From Micromonospora thermarum (GTDB lineage: Bacteria; Actinomycetota; Actinomycetes; Mycobacteriales; Micromonosporaceae): a stretch of DNA of 34,763 bases. Of this stretch, positions 23,762 to 31,043 are shown in pieces. The translations under genes and the position numbers were made by a program. The stretch's first letter is position 1, and each line of letters begins with the position of its first letter. Below the pieces are notes generated by a model. It ran no database searches and was not told where the DNA came from. It worked only from the letters and a program-made list of their open reading frames with translations. The DNA is taken from the NCBI RefSeq assembly GCF_012034245.1, contig NZ_JAATEO010000044.1, positions 1-34,763 of the forward strand, read 5' to 3'.

Positions 23762-24234
23762 TCGTGTACCCCCTGCTCCGGTTCTAGAGCGACTCCCGGA
23801 CGACTACCCTGCGATGATCTTGCCGAGACTCGGCAAACCATCAGGTGACGCCGCGCCGAGGCTCAGGCGGTTGGCATCAGTGGCATCGCCAGCACGTACG
23901 CGGCGAGCAGCATCGTTCGGCGCGGGTCAGGCCACGGCGCAGCAGCGCCCGGGCCACGGTACCGAGTCAAGCCCATTGCCAGGAGGAGAGCCGACCCGCC
24001 GTTCGGCCGCCCCGTACCGCGCGAACACGCCCGCGACGCCGTCTGGCTCAACCGGGTGCCGGTCGGGGACGTCGCCTCCGGTCCTGAACCCTCGACCGCC
24101 GACTGCGGCCCCTCCTGGGAAGGGCTACGCAGCGACCGCGAGCCAGCCGAGATCCGGCGACAGGCCCGAACCAGCACAGCTGCGTGTTCGTCCGACGTGG
24201 CCTCGTCGCATAGGGCTGCTGCACAAAATCGAAA
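23762..24234. other. Intergenic region, no intact gene recognised
   Basis: About 470 bases upstream of the ABC operon. A plus-strand frame at about 24015-24210 reads somewhat like protein (HARDAVWLNRVPVGDVASG, then SWEGLRSDREPAEIRRQ) but has no start or family match, so it may be an eroded gene. The region also must hold the operon's promoter. Confidence 0.4.
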
Positions 24235-24264
24235 GGGGCCATCCGGGAGATTCCGAATGGCCCC
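24235..24264 (-). terminator. Intrinsic terminator of the tRNA fragment
   Basis: GGGGCCAT (24235-24242) and ATGGCCCC (24257-24264) form an 8-bp perfect stem with a 14-base loop. On the minus strand it is followed by TTTCGATTTT, a proper U-tract. It begins 10 bases after the tRNA 3' end. Confidence 0.75.
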
Positions 24265-24273
24265 TGGGCTGCG

Positions 24274-24313
24274 TCGGGACGCCGGATTTGAACCGACGAC
24301 CCCTTGTTACCAG
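24274..24313 (-). other. 3' half of a tRNA gene, probable att site
   Basis: On the minus strand this reads from an anticodon loop CTGGTAA through CAAGG, variable bases GGTC, a T-arm GTCGG-TTCAAAT-CCGGC (all five pairs form) and an acceptor 3' strand GTCCCGA. The anticodon by position is GGT (Thr). The 5' half is absent: the bases before the loop (TACGG) cannot pair with CAAGG. Such anticodon-loop-to-3'-end copies are the usual attachment-site scar of tyrosine-integrase elements. Since the tRNA's own terminator lies on the low-coordinate side, the element would have lain at higher coordinates. Confidence 0.7.
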
Positions 24314-24444
24314 CCGTAGCCACCGCGAGGTTGTCATCGCTTGCCGCAGTGGTCGTTTACCTGCACAGATGCTGGCAGCCTTTCGTCGCGTCTTGTCACT
24401 GGTCGTGAGCGTCAGGACAGGGTTTTCGGGGGGTAAACGGGGGC
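24314..24444. other. Possible attachment-site arm region
   Basis: The 130 bases beside the tRNA fragment contain no gene. Short G-rich repeats (GGGGGGTAAACGGGGGCACC around 24429-24447) and GTCACTGGTCGTGAGCGTCA resemble sequences near att sites of actinobacterial integrative elements, but I cannot prove integrase arm sites by eye. Confidence 0.3.
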
Positions 24445-24681
24445 ACCGTCGGGACCGTTCACACCTCACCGCTCTGCCACGACTGCGCAGTCCCGCGCAT
24501 CGTCGGACAGGCCGACCTGCACCTCAGCGGCAGTCGAGCCGTGGGGGTTCATGTGGCGGGTCGACACTTACCCGATGCCTACACCGTCCGGCTCACGGGG
24601 GTGGTGATTCCACGCGACGCGGATCAGGCGGCGCTGCAGACGTCGGTGACGGACTTCCACGGCGGGGACCACATTCGTTAG
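24445..24681 (+). pseudogene. C-terminal remnant of an unidentified protein
   Basis: A frame without a start codon reads like real protein: HTSPLCHDCAVPRIVGQADLH, then VHVAGRHLPDAYTVRLTGVV and IPRDADQAALQTSVTDFHGG, ending at a TAG at 24679-24681. A CxxC pair is visible. I do not recognise the family. It lies just inside the presumed integrative-element side of the tRNA scar. Confidence 0.35.
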
Positions 24682-24704
24682 AGGTCCTAGGAGGATGATT
24701 CCGG

Positions 24705-24899
24705 ATGCGTGGCTGTTTGCCGTCGAACGTCGTCAGAGATGAGGTAGCTGGCTGTCTTCGCGGCAACCGAGCGGCAATCGAGGCAGCCGCCGACCCGGCC
24801 GTGATCGCCTGCTGGATTGCTCGTGCCATCCACCATCTCGAGGCGCTCGCCGAGGCTGCGACGCTGGCGATGGTTGCACATTCGAACGGAGAGCCGGCC
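24705..24899 (+). pseudogene. Possible serine-recombinase remnant
   Basis: The in-frame stretch before the deaminase start reads RDEVAGCLRGNRAAIEAAADP then AVIACWIARAIHHLEALAE. This resembles the ADPAVVAxWIxE segment near the C-terminus of actinobacterial serine recombinases. The match is short and there is no catalytic part, so this is tentative. It would fit with the mobile-element scar next to it. Confidence 0.3.
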
Positions 24900-25394
24900 A
24901 TGAGAACCGACCGACAGGACACTATTCATCTGCAGCGTTGCGTAGCACTCGCCTCAGAAGCTTTGGCGGCCGGCGACGACCCGTTCGGGTCCGTCTTGGT
25001 TGGCCCGAGCGGAGATGTGCTGGCGGAGGCCCGAAACCGGGAGACGTCCTCGGCGGACCCGACGGCGCATCCTGAACTCGCCCTAGCACAGTGGGCGGCC
25101 GGACACCTGCCGCCGGCGGTGCGCGCCACCGCGACCGTCTACACCTCAGGCGAGCACTGCCCGATGTGCGCGGCCGCCCATGCCTGGGTAGGACTTGGCC
25201 GCATCGTCTACGCCGCATCGAGCTCGCAACTCGCCACCTGGCGAGCGGGGTGGGGCGTGCCGGCCGGGCCTGTGGCCGTCCTTCCCGTCACCGCCGTCGC
25301 ACCGGCCCTCACGGTTGTCGGCCCGGTCGCTCCCTTGGACGAGGAAATGCGGCTCTTGCACGAACGCGCCGCGCAGCGGCGAGCCGCACATTAG
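24900..25394 (+). CDS. CMP/dCMP-type nucleoside deaminase family protein
   Basis: A 164-residue zinc-dependent deaminase of the cytidine/guanine deaminase-like superfamily. The metal site is visible as HPE (TAHPELAL, where most relatives have HAE) and SGEHCPMCAAA (PCxxC-type). FGSVLVGPSGDVLAEARN forms the preceding strand pair. The substrate is probably a free base or nucleoside such as guanine or cytosine; the His-Pro-Glu variant is found in guanine-deaminase-like members. ATG 24900 has GGAGAG 6 bases upstream and gives the usual length, though the frame is open further upstream. Confidence 0.85.
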   Translation: MRTDRQDTIHLQRCVALASEALAAGDDPFGSVLVGPSGDVLAEARNRETSSADPTAHPELALAQWAAGHLPPAVRATATVYTSGEHCPMCAAAHAWVGLGRIVYAASSSQLATWRAGWGVPAGPVAVLPVTAVAPALTVVGPVAPLDEEMRLLHERAAQRRAAH

Positions 25395-25542
25395 CGACAC
25401 GCGGGCACCTCTCAGGGCTCGCAGCGCCGCCTCGCCAAGGTCGATTCCCCGCAGGTCGACGCAGAACTGCCCGTCAGGAGCGGTCCAGTTGCACGCCGAC
25501 TGCGACGGTCCAGGGTTGCGGCTGATGAAGGTCACCGCTCAA

Positions 25543-25759
25543 CGTCTCCGTCCGTTACGTCGGCAAGGGCGGCGTCGTGAGCGGCATGATCCAGACCACC
25601 GTGTGCGCCGAGCCCGGCGACTCCGGCGGCCCGCTCTACGACGGCACCAAGGCGCTCGGCATAACCTCCGGCGGCAGTGGCGACTGCCGGTCCGGCGGCA
25701 CCACCTTCTTCCAGCCCGTACGTGCAGCGGCCAACGCGTACGGCGTGGTCGTCTACTGA
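25543..25759 (+). pseudogene. 3' remnant of a streptogrisin-like serine protease
   Basis: About 72 residues of the C-terminus remain: VRYVGKGGVVSGMIQTTVCAE, PGDSGGPLYDGTKALGITSGG, and GTTFFQPVRAAANAYGVVVY. The GDSGGP nucleophile motif is present, but the His and Asp parts are missing. It aligns closely with the end of the intact protease at 31044-32093 (the VCAE-GDSGG, LTSGGSG-C, GGTT-FQPV and AYGV-VY motifs), yet the bases before 25540 belong to no such gene. This is a 5' truncation. Confidence 0.85.
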
Positions 25760-25783
25760 TCCGGCAGCGCGGCCAATCAGAGA

Positions 25784-25807
25784 GACTCCCGGCCGTGGCC
25801 GGGAGTC
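25784..25807. terminator. Strong bidirectional hairpin terminator
   Basis: GACTCCCGGCC (25784-25794) and GGCCGGGAGTC (25797-25807) make an 11-bp perfect stem with a minimal GT loop. It lies between the stop of the protease remnant and that of the convergent gene at 25874, so it can serve both. Confidence 0.75.
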
Positions 25808-25873
25808 CTCTGCCGGCACTGGCTCCGACGATCGGTCACCCCGATGACCTCGCGCCGCTCCGACAACAGTGAA

Positions 25874-26593
25874 TCAGGAGGTGGCGCTAGCCGTCGGTGC
25901 GGTGGTCGGGCGGCCGCCACCCGCGGGCTTGCTGGGTACGGTCGTTGGAGCGCTGTCCGGCTTGCCGGCCGTGTGCGATGGGCGAGCCTCGGTCGGCCGG
26001 ACAGTCGGGGTGTTCTTCCTGGCGTCCTTCTTGGCGAGTAGATCGTCGCAGAAGGCAGCCACCTCCTCCTTGGTCCCGGCGGCGGTGATCAGCGCGCTGA
26101 ACGCGGGGTTTTCCAGCGCCTTGCCGGGGTTGTCGCCGGCACCGGCCCTGAACGCGTGGCACAGGCCGACCAGCGACGGCGACGGGGAGGCGGCGTTTTT
26201 CCCCTCAGCCGACTTCCCCGCCTGCTTGGACGGCTTACCGGTAGCGTCCGGCGACGGCTGCACCTTCGCGTTGTCGGTCAGCGGGTTGGGCAGCACGCCG
26301 TTCGTGGCGGCCAGGGCGACGCCGCCGGTAGCCACGGCGGCCACCGCCGTGGCGCCGGCGACTTTCAGGGTGAGCAGTTTGGCGAGGACGGTCTCGAGCA
26401 TCAAGCGTCTCCGTGGTCGAAGGACTGGGCCGAGATGGGCTGCCCGGAAGGCATCCAAGGCCGTCTCCCCACCCGACCACTCACCGGGCTGTGCCAGGGC
26501 GCGGGCCGCGGCGAGCAGTCGGACCAGGGCATCCAGGCCCGGCTGGTCGACGCCGTCACCGCTGAGCAGTCGCTCGGCGGTGACGTGGTCCAC
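25874..26593 (-). CDS. Hypothetical membrane protein near the sigD locus
   Basis: A 239-residue protein. The N-terminal 50 residues (ERLLSGDGVDQPGLDALVRLL) form a helical domain with the look of the small regulatory regions of anti-sigma proteins. A basic linker RPRRRLMLET follows, then a membrane segment near 75-95 (VAGATAVAAVATGGVALAATNG) and a Ser/Pro/Lys/Thr-rich external part with two Cys (LCHAF, AFCDDL). It resembles proteins commonly encoded beside ECF sigma factors in Micromonosporaceae, but I cannot prove an interaction. The start is GTG 26593 with a weak upstream site. Confidence 0.65.
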   Translation of the reverse strand: MDHVTAERLLSGDGVDQPGLDALVRLLAAARALAQPGEWSGGETALDAFRAAHLGPVLRPRRRLMLETVLAKLLTLKVAGATAVAAVATGGVALAATNGVLPNPLTDNAKVQPSPDATGKPSKQAGKSAEGKNAASPSPSLVGLCHAFRAGAGDNPGKALENPAFSALITAAGTKEEVAAFCDDLLAKKDARKNTPTVRPTEARPSHTAGKPDSAPTTVPSKPAGGGRPTTAPTASATS

Positions 26594-26903
26594 CCCGTAG
26601 GCTGGTGAGCACTCATCTCACGGTCCTCAGCGCCGCAGCCGCTACCCGCGTCACACCCCTCACGCCGCGCGCCGCCGCGCCTTCGGAGGGTACAGGGGTG
26701 CTGGCACCCGGCGACGCCTCGGCAAAAGCGCTGAGCGCTGCCCCCACGCATGCCGGAAGCCGTCGGGGCCGGTGGGGCGCGTCCTGGCTCGGACGGGGTC
26801 GCGCCGGTCGAGCTCCGCATTGACCAGAGGCGCCACGTCGGGGCCTTGGACCTCAGTGGCTGGGCTTTTGGCATCCGGTGCCGGTGAAAACGCCGGGAAT
26901 GCC
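26594..26903. other. Intergenic region, no gene recognised
   Basis: This stretch lies between two minus-strand genes. Frames crossing it are Arg/Pro/Ser-rich and none has a ribosome site. A frame ending RVAAAALRTVR just before the next start may be an eroded gene, but there is too little to name it. Confidence 0.4.
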
Positions 26904-27890
26904 TTAGCCCTGCCGGGGGCGTGGCGGGCGGGCTGGTGGAGCCTGCTGGTGGACGTCGGTCTCGGCGGTCGACGTCCTCGCTGCCGACGGTTGTGGCTGT
27001 GGAGCCGTCGGTTGGACATTCGGTCGGGCTGGCCGCGTCGGTCGGGGCAGGTCCGTCGGTTCGGCTGACGGTAGGGCAGGTGGCGACTGGATCGAGGTGT
27101 CGGCCGCTGGCTCAGGATCGGTCCCTGTGGGCTGCGTGGCGGCGGGGGTGGCTGGCACCGTGAGGGAGGGTGCCGGTAGGTCGGTCGGGACGTAGGCATC
27201 GGGGGCTGATGGACTCGTCGGGGCCTCCGGGGCGGGGGCTGGCAACTGTTGGCGGAGCTGCTCGATGTCGTTTCGCAGCCGCACGGCGGTCTCGTGATCG
27301 TTGATGGCGTCCAGCAGGGCTGCGGCGCGTTCCAGGTGGTAGCGGGCGTCGGCGTGCTGACCGCTGGCGAGGTCCTGTCGGACTTGGTCGAGCGTTCGGA
27401 CGATCTCGCGCTCGGTGATCAGTGCCTCGGCTCGGTCGGCGTGGACCAGTCGAGTGACTGGCCACATCAGCTCGCCCGGTTGGGCGCGGGCGGCGCCGAG
27501 CCATACACCGCTGGTGATGGTGACCAGGGCCAGCATGGCGCCGGTGTATGCCTTGTGTCTCGGTCGCCACCTCAGTCTCCGGGTGAGGTCGTCGCCGGGG
27601 CTGCGGGCTGACCGGTCGCGCCGGGCGGCGGTGCCGTGAATGGGTGCGGCGGCGACCGTTGATGGCGATGCGGGTGCGTCGTGGGCTGCTGGCCCCACCG
27701 GCGTCAGCTGGAGGGTCGATTCCAGGTGTTGCGATCGCGCGAGCACGTCGGCGTGCCAGCCGGTCAACAGGGCGGCGATCGGGTCGTCGGCCGGGTGGTC
27801 GGGTGGCGGCGGCGCACCGCGGCTGATCGCGTCGAGTAGCCGGTCGTCCTGCTCGACCGGATCCGGCGTAGTGGGCCCGTCGGAGGTCAC
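26904..27890 (-). CDS. rsdA: RsdA-like anti-sigma-D factor
   Basis: A 328-residue transmembrane anti-sigma factor. Residues about 13-50 (EQDDRLLDAISRGAPPPPDHP then DDPIAALLTGWHADV) match the sigma-binding region described for mycobacterial RsdA. A single membrane segment lies at about 110-135 (YTGAMLALVTITSGVWLG), followed by an extracytoplasmic helical region (RAEALITEREIVRTLDQVRQ) and a long Pro/Thr/Ala-rich tail. It should hold SigD inactive until regulated proteolysis releases it. GTG 27890 overlaps the sigD stop (GTGA), so expression is coupled. The Pro-rich tail is longer than in mycobacterial relatives as I recall them. Confidence 0.82.
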   Translation of the reverse strand: MTSDGPTTPDPVEQDDRLLDAISRGAPPPPDHPADDPIAALLTGWHADVLARSQHLESTLQLTPVGPAAHDAPASPSTVAAAPIHGTAARRDRSARSPGDDLTRRLRWRPRHKAYTGAMLALVTITSGVWLGAARAQPGELMWPVTRLVHADRAEALITEREIVRTLDQVRQDLASGQHADARYHLERAAALLDAINDHETAVRLRNDIEQLRQQLPAPAPEAPTSPSAPDAYVPTDLPAPSLTVPATPAATQPTGTDPEPAADTSIQSPPALPSAEPTDLPRPTRPARPNVQPTAPQPQPSAARTSTAETDVHQQAPPARPPRPRQG

Positions 27891-28459
27891 GGGTTCACCT
27901 CGGTGAGGGTGTCACCGGCGAGCGTGCGGAGCCGGGTGAGCGCACGGTGCTGCGCCAGTCGCACCGCGCCTGCCGTCATGCCTAGCACCGTACCGACCTC
28001 GTCAGCGGTCATGCCGACCGCAAGCCTCAGCACCAGTACTTCCCGATGGGTTGCCGGTAGTTGCGCCAACAGCCTGACCAGTTGGGCAAACAGGTCGGCG
28101 GTGAGAGCACGTAGCTCCGGACCCGGGGTGAGGTCGGGTGCGTCCGGGACGTCCGCGACGCTGTCGGACCGGTCTCGCCTCGCGGCACGGCATACGTCGG
28201 CGACCTTGCGGGCGGCGATGCCGTAGACGAACGCGAGGAAGGGGCGACCTTGGTCGGTGAACCGCGGTAGGGCGCGCAGCACGGCGAGGCAGACCTCTTG
28301 TGCAACGTCTTCGGCGGTGGCTCCGCCGACGCCGATGTGGCCCAGCCGCGCCACGCTGTAACGAACCGCGATCGGCCTGATCAGCGTCAGGACCTGGGCG
28401 ACGGCAGCAGGATCTCCGTCGACGGCCCGACGGACAACGGCGGGATCCGGTACCTCCAT
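27887..28459 (-). CDS. sigD: ECF RNA polymerase sigma factor SigD
   Basis: A 190-residue ECF-type sigma factor. Region 2 covers about 25-95 (AEDVAQEVCLAVLRALPRF, FLAFVYGIAARKVADVCRAA) and region 4 about 125-185 (QLPATHREVLVLRLAVGMTA, then DEVGTVLGMTAGAVRLAQHR). The gene order sigma then RsdA-like anti-sigma with a 4-base overlap supports SigD. The start ATG 28459 gives the standard N-terminus (MEVPDPAVVRRAVDGDPAAV). A GAGAGGGG site is about 11 bases away, so a nearby alternative start is possible. It is divergent from a secreted subtilase gene across 282 bases. Confidence 0.85.
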   Translation of the reverse strand: MEVPDPAVVRRAVDGDPAAVAQVLTLIRPIAVRYSVARLGHIGVGGATAEDVAQEVCLAVLRALPRFTDQGRPFLAFVYGIAARKVADVCRAARRDRSDSVADVPDAPDLTPGPELRALTADLFAQLVRLLAQLPATHREVLVLRLAVGMTADEVGTVLGMTAGAVRLAQHRALTRLRTLAGDTLTEVNP

Positions 28460-28624
28460 ACGCTCACGGACCCCTCTCGATGTGGCTGGCTCGACGGTAT
28501 CCGCCCGCTGGCGAGGCACCAATAGGACGTGGTGAAACGCGGACGGCCTACCCGCCGATATCCCGGGCAGGAGGTCCGCGACCCGACGTCCCCGACGTCG
28601 GGTCCGCCGGTATGCCACCTTTCG

Positions 28625-28660
28625 TCCATATTTATATATTTCCAATAACAGAGTTCTGTT
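28625..28660. promoter_or_regulatory. AT-rich island with AACAGA-GT-TCTGTT dyad
   Basis: Between the divergent sigD and subtilase genes lies an unusually AT-rich patch (CATATTTATATATTTCC). It ends in a dyad with 6-bp perfect arms, AACAGA (28647-28652) and TCTGTT (28655-28660). It probably contains the promoters of one or both genes and an operator. I cannot assign -35/-10 elements with confidence. Confidence 0.45.
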
Positions 28661-28741
28661 CTTGCTGGTCCAGGCCATTCTTGGTGGGGCAACCTGCGTG
28701 TGGGCCAACCGCCCCCCTACCGCACGTGGAGAGGAACCCCC

Positions 28742-29956
28742 ATGCGCAGAACCCTCGGCGTCGCGATGCTCACCGGCATCGTCGTCGCCTCCGCCGCGGC
28801 GACGGGCGCCACCGCCGCCCCCACCGACGCGACCACCGGGTACATCGTCGTCCTCCGCGCCGACGCCGACTCCCCGTCCGTCGCCGCCGCGCACGCTCGC
28901 GCCAACGGCGCGACGGTCGACCACGTCTACCAACACGCTCTGCGCGGCTACTCGGCGCGGATGAGCGCCACCGCCGCGGAGCGGATCGCACGTGATTCGC
29001 GGGTGCTCTTCGTGCAGGCCGACGGCGTGGCAACCACGACGGCGCAGTCGATGCCGACCGGCATCAACCGGGCCGACGCCGAGCTCAGCCCGACCGCGAA
29101 GATCAACGGTGTGGACGAACGGGTCGACGTGGACGTCGCCGTCATCGACACCGGAGTCGACCTGGACCACCCGGACTTGAACGTTTACACCGCCGGTGCG
29201 AAGAACTGCAGCACCGGGCGCACCGCCGACGACGGCAACGGTCACGGCACGCACGTCGCGGGCACGATCGGCGCGCTGGACAACAGCACGGGCGTGGTCG
29301 GCGTCGCCCCGGGCGCCCGAATCTGGCCGGTGCGGGTGCTGAGCAACTCGGGCAGCGGCAGCTTCTCCGACATCATCTGCGGCATCGACTTCGTCACCGC
29401 GAACGCGGACAAAATCGAGGTTGCCAACATGAGCCTCGGTGGCTCCGGTTCCGACAGCGCCTGCGGTAGCAACAAGGACGCGATGCACGAGGCGATCTGC
29501 CGCTCGGTCGCTGCCGGCGTGACCTACGTGGTGGCGGCCGGCAACAGCTCCGCCGACTCCAGCACCTTCGTGCCGGCGGCGTACGACGAGGTGATCACGG
29601 TCAGCGCGCTCGCCGACTTCAACGGCCTACCCGGCGGCGGCGCCGCAGCCACCTGTCGCAGCGACATCGACGACACCCTCGCCGACTTCTCCAACTACGG
29701 CGCCGACGTCGACCTGATCGCCCCGGGCGTCTGCATCCAGTCCACCTGGAAGGGTGCCGCATACAACACCATCTCCGGCACCTCGATGGCCAGCCCGCAC
29801 GCCGCCGGCGGCGCCGCCCTCTACAAGGCCACCCACCCCACCGCCTCCCCCAGCACCGTCAAGTCGGCCCTCCAGTCGGCCGGCACGACGGACTGGAACA
29901 ACGTCGACGACCCGGACGGCATCAAGGAGAAGCTGCTCAACGTAGCCACCTTCTGA
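28742..29956 (+). CDS. Secreted subtilisin-like serine protease (S8)
   Basis: A 404-residue secreted subtilase. The signal peptide is 1-26 (ATAAP). An inhibitor I9-type propeptide follows (TGYIVVLRADADSP, RGYSARMSATAAERIARDSR) to about residue 95. The catalytic domain has Asp136 in VIDTGVD, His168 in NGHGTHVAG, the oxyanion Asn268 in AAGNSS and Ser348 in GTSMASPH. It should be exported as a zymogen, self-cleaved and act on extracellular protein. Start ATG 28742 has GAGAGGAA 7 bases upstream; an upstream in-frame Met lies before that site. It is divergent from sigD/rsdA, so control by SigD is possible. Confidence 0.92.
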   Translation: MRRTLGVAMLTGIVVASAAATGATAAPTDATTGYIVVLRADADSPSVAAAHARANGATVDHVYQHALRGYSARMSATAAERIARDSRVLFVQADGVATTTAQSMPTGINRADAELSPTAKINGVDERVDVDVAVIDTGVDLDHPDLNVYTAGAKNCSTGRTADDGNGHGTHVAGTIGALDNSTGVVGVAPGARIWPVRVLSNSGSGSFSDIICGIDFVTANADKIEVANMSLGGSGSDSACGSNKDAMHEAICRSVAAGVTYVVAAGNSSADSSTFVPAAYDEVITVSALADFNGLPGGGAAATCRSDIDDTLADFSNYGADVDLIAPGVCIQSTWKGAAYNTISGTSMASPHAAGGAALYKATHPTASPSTVKSALQSAGTTDWNNVDDPDGIKEKLLNVATF

Positions 29957-30048
29957 GACAGACCGGCACCGGCGACGGCGCCGGCAGGCTCGACCCTTCC
30001 CACCCCGGTCCCTCGCCGCACGTCACGTGCTGCGGGAGCCGCGAACCC

Positions 30049-30091
30049 GGCACCGGCCGCTCCTTGCTCCCCCAGGGCAGCGGCCGGTGCC
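30049..30091 (+). terminator. Strong hairpin terminator downstream of the subtilase
   Basis: GGCACCGGCCGCT (30049-30061) and AGCGGCCGGTGCC (30079-30091) make a 13-bp perfect stem with a 17-base loop, about 92 bases past the subtilase stop. A smaller dyad GCACGT-C-ACGTGC at 30018-30030 precedes it. Confidence 0.65.
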
Positions 30092-30459
30092 CGGCTCATC
30101 CGGTGCCACGTGTACCTCACGAGCGCGGCAGCAGATTCGGGTGCAGGGTCGGAGAACCCGGCCGTCACCAACCTGGTCACCGCAGCGGGTGGCGGCGAGC
30201 ACGTCAAGGCCGAGCCGGAGTCGCGGCCGGCTCGCCTGCCGACGCCGTTGCCCACGCGGGGGCGACCCGGGCAGGGGCGGGCCGGCCCACCAACGCACCC
30301 CCTCAAGACCGGACGGGTGACGTGCCGACAAGCCGACCGGACATGAGCCTGCCGTCTCCTGACCGTCCCACCGCTGCGCCCGGTGGCGCGCCCACCGTTC
30401 CGGCTGAAACCGGATCGGCGGGTCGACCGGGGTCTCAACCGGACCGTGAGGAGCCTGAC
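30092..30459. other. Intergenic region, no separate gene recognised
   Basis: The DNA between the terminator and the next ribosome site is G/C-rich with open frames that lack starts with ribosome sites. One frame (ATG 30343) is continuous with the following membrane protein and could be an N-terminal extension of about 39 residues. Confidence 0.4.
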
Positions 30460-30915
30460 ATGCGTGATTCGTTTCCTGACGAGAAACCGCCCCTGTCCTC
30501 ACCTCGACCTGGACGATGGCCGGGCGATCAACCGTCTTACCGAGCGGCATCCCAGGCCCGAAACCGGAACGAGCGGCCGGACGAACGGGCTTGGGCGGTC
30601 GCCACCGTCGCACGGCGCGGTGCCGGCGCTCCTTCACGTCGCAGAGCAGACGGCAGGTGGCGCAGGCGGGCGGTCATCTGGCTCGCCGCGGCATGCCTGC
30701 TCGTCGGCTTCAGCCTGGGCTTCGGCGCCGGCGTACAACAGGCGCGGTCAACCGGCGGCGGACCGAGCGGTGCGGGCCCGTCTCGCGCCGCGGGCAGCGA
30801 CGGGATGGCGTCGGTTCCGGACGCCGTGGTCCCGCCCATGGCCGACCTGACGGGGGCCGTCACCGTTTCGACGGGAGCCACGAGACGTCGTGGCATCACC
30901 GAAAGTTATAGGTAA
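30460..30915 (+). CDS. Hypothetical small membrane protein
   Basis: A 151-residue protein with a hydrophilic, Arg/Pro-rich N-terminal half, one membrane segment (VIWLAAACLLVGFSLGFGAGV at about 67-87) and a Gly/Ser/Ala-rich outer tail. ATG 30460 is chosen because GAGGAG stands 6 bases upstream; ATG 30343 in the same frame has no such site. Codon use is natural in the membrane part but less certain towards the end. No family recognised. It ends just before the promoter region of the next protease. Confidence 0.45.
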   Translation: MRDSFPDEKPPLSSPRPGRWPGDQPSYRAASQARNRNERPDERAWAVATVARRGAGAPSRRRADGRWRRRAVIWLAAACLLVGFSLGFGAGVQQARSTGGGPSGAGPSRAAGSDGMASVPDAVVPPMADLTGAVTVSTGATRRRGITESYR

Positions 30916-30961
30916 AGCACGATGGTTGCCGGTATTGCGCCATACAAGGTCGTCTAACACC

Positions 30962-30970
30962 ATTGATGTA
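30962..30970 (+). promoter_or_regulatory. ATTGATGTA motif before the streptogrisin-like gene
   Basis: This 9-mer ends 74 bases before the start codon at 31044. The identical 9-mer lies 75 bases before the start of the other secreted protease at 10474, where its TTGATG forms a -35 element. Here CAGGCC 18 bases downstream is only a weak -10 match, so the role is uncertain. Confidence 0.4.
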
Positions 30971-31043
30971 GATTGGTTGATCCCTCCAGGCCAGCGTCTC
31001 CCGCGGGGCAGCGCCGGCCCACCCCAACCCCCTTGGAGGAGCA

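Noticed and set aside
24314..24447. Considered calling integrase arm-type sites and attP.
   Set aside because: Only short G-rich repeats are visible. Without an integrase gene or a second copy the claim would be guesswork, so it is listed only as a possible region.
30018..30030. GCACGT-C-ACGTGC dyad considered as a regulator site.
   Set aside because: It lies downstream of the subtilase stop, between gene and terminator, with no promoter nearby. Probably part of the terminator region.
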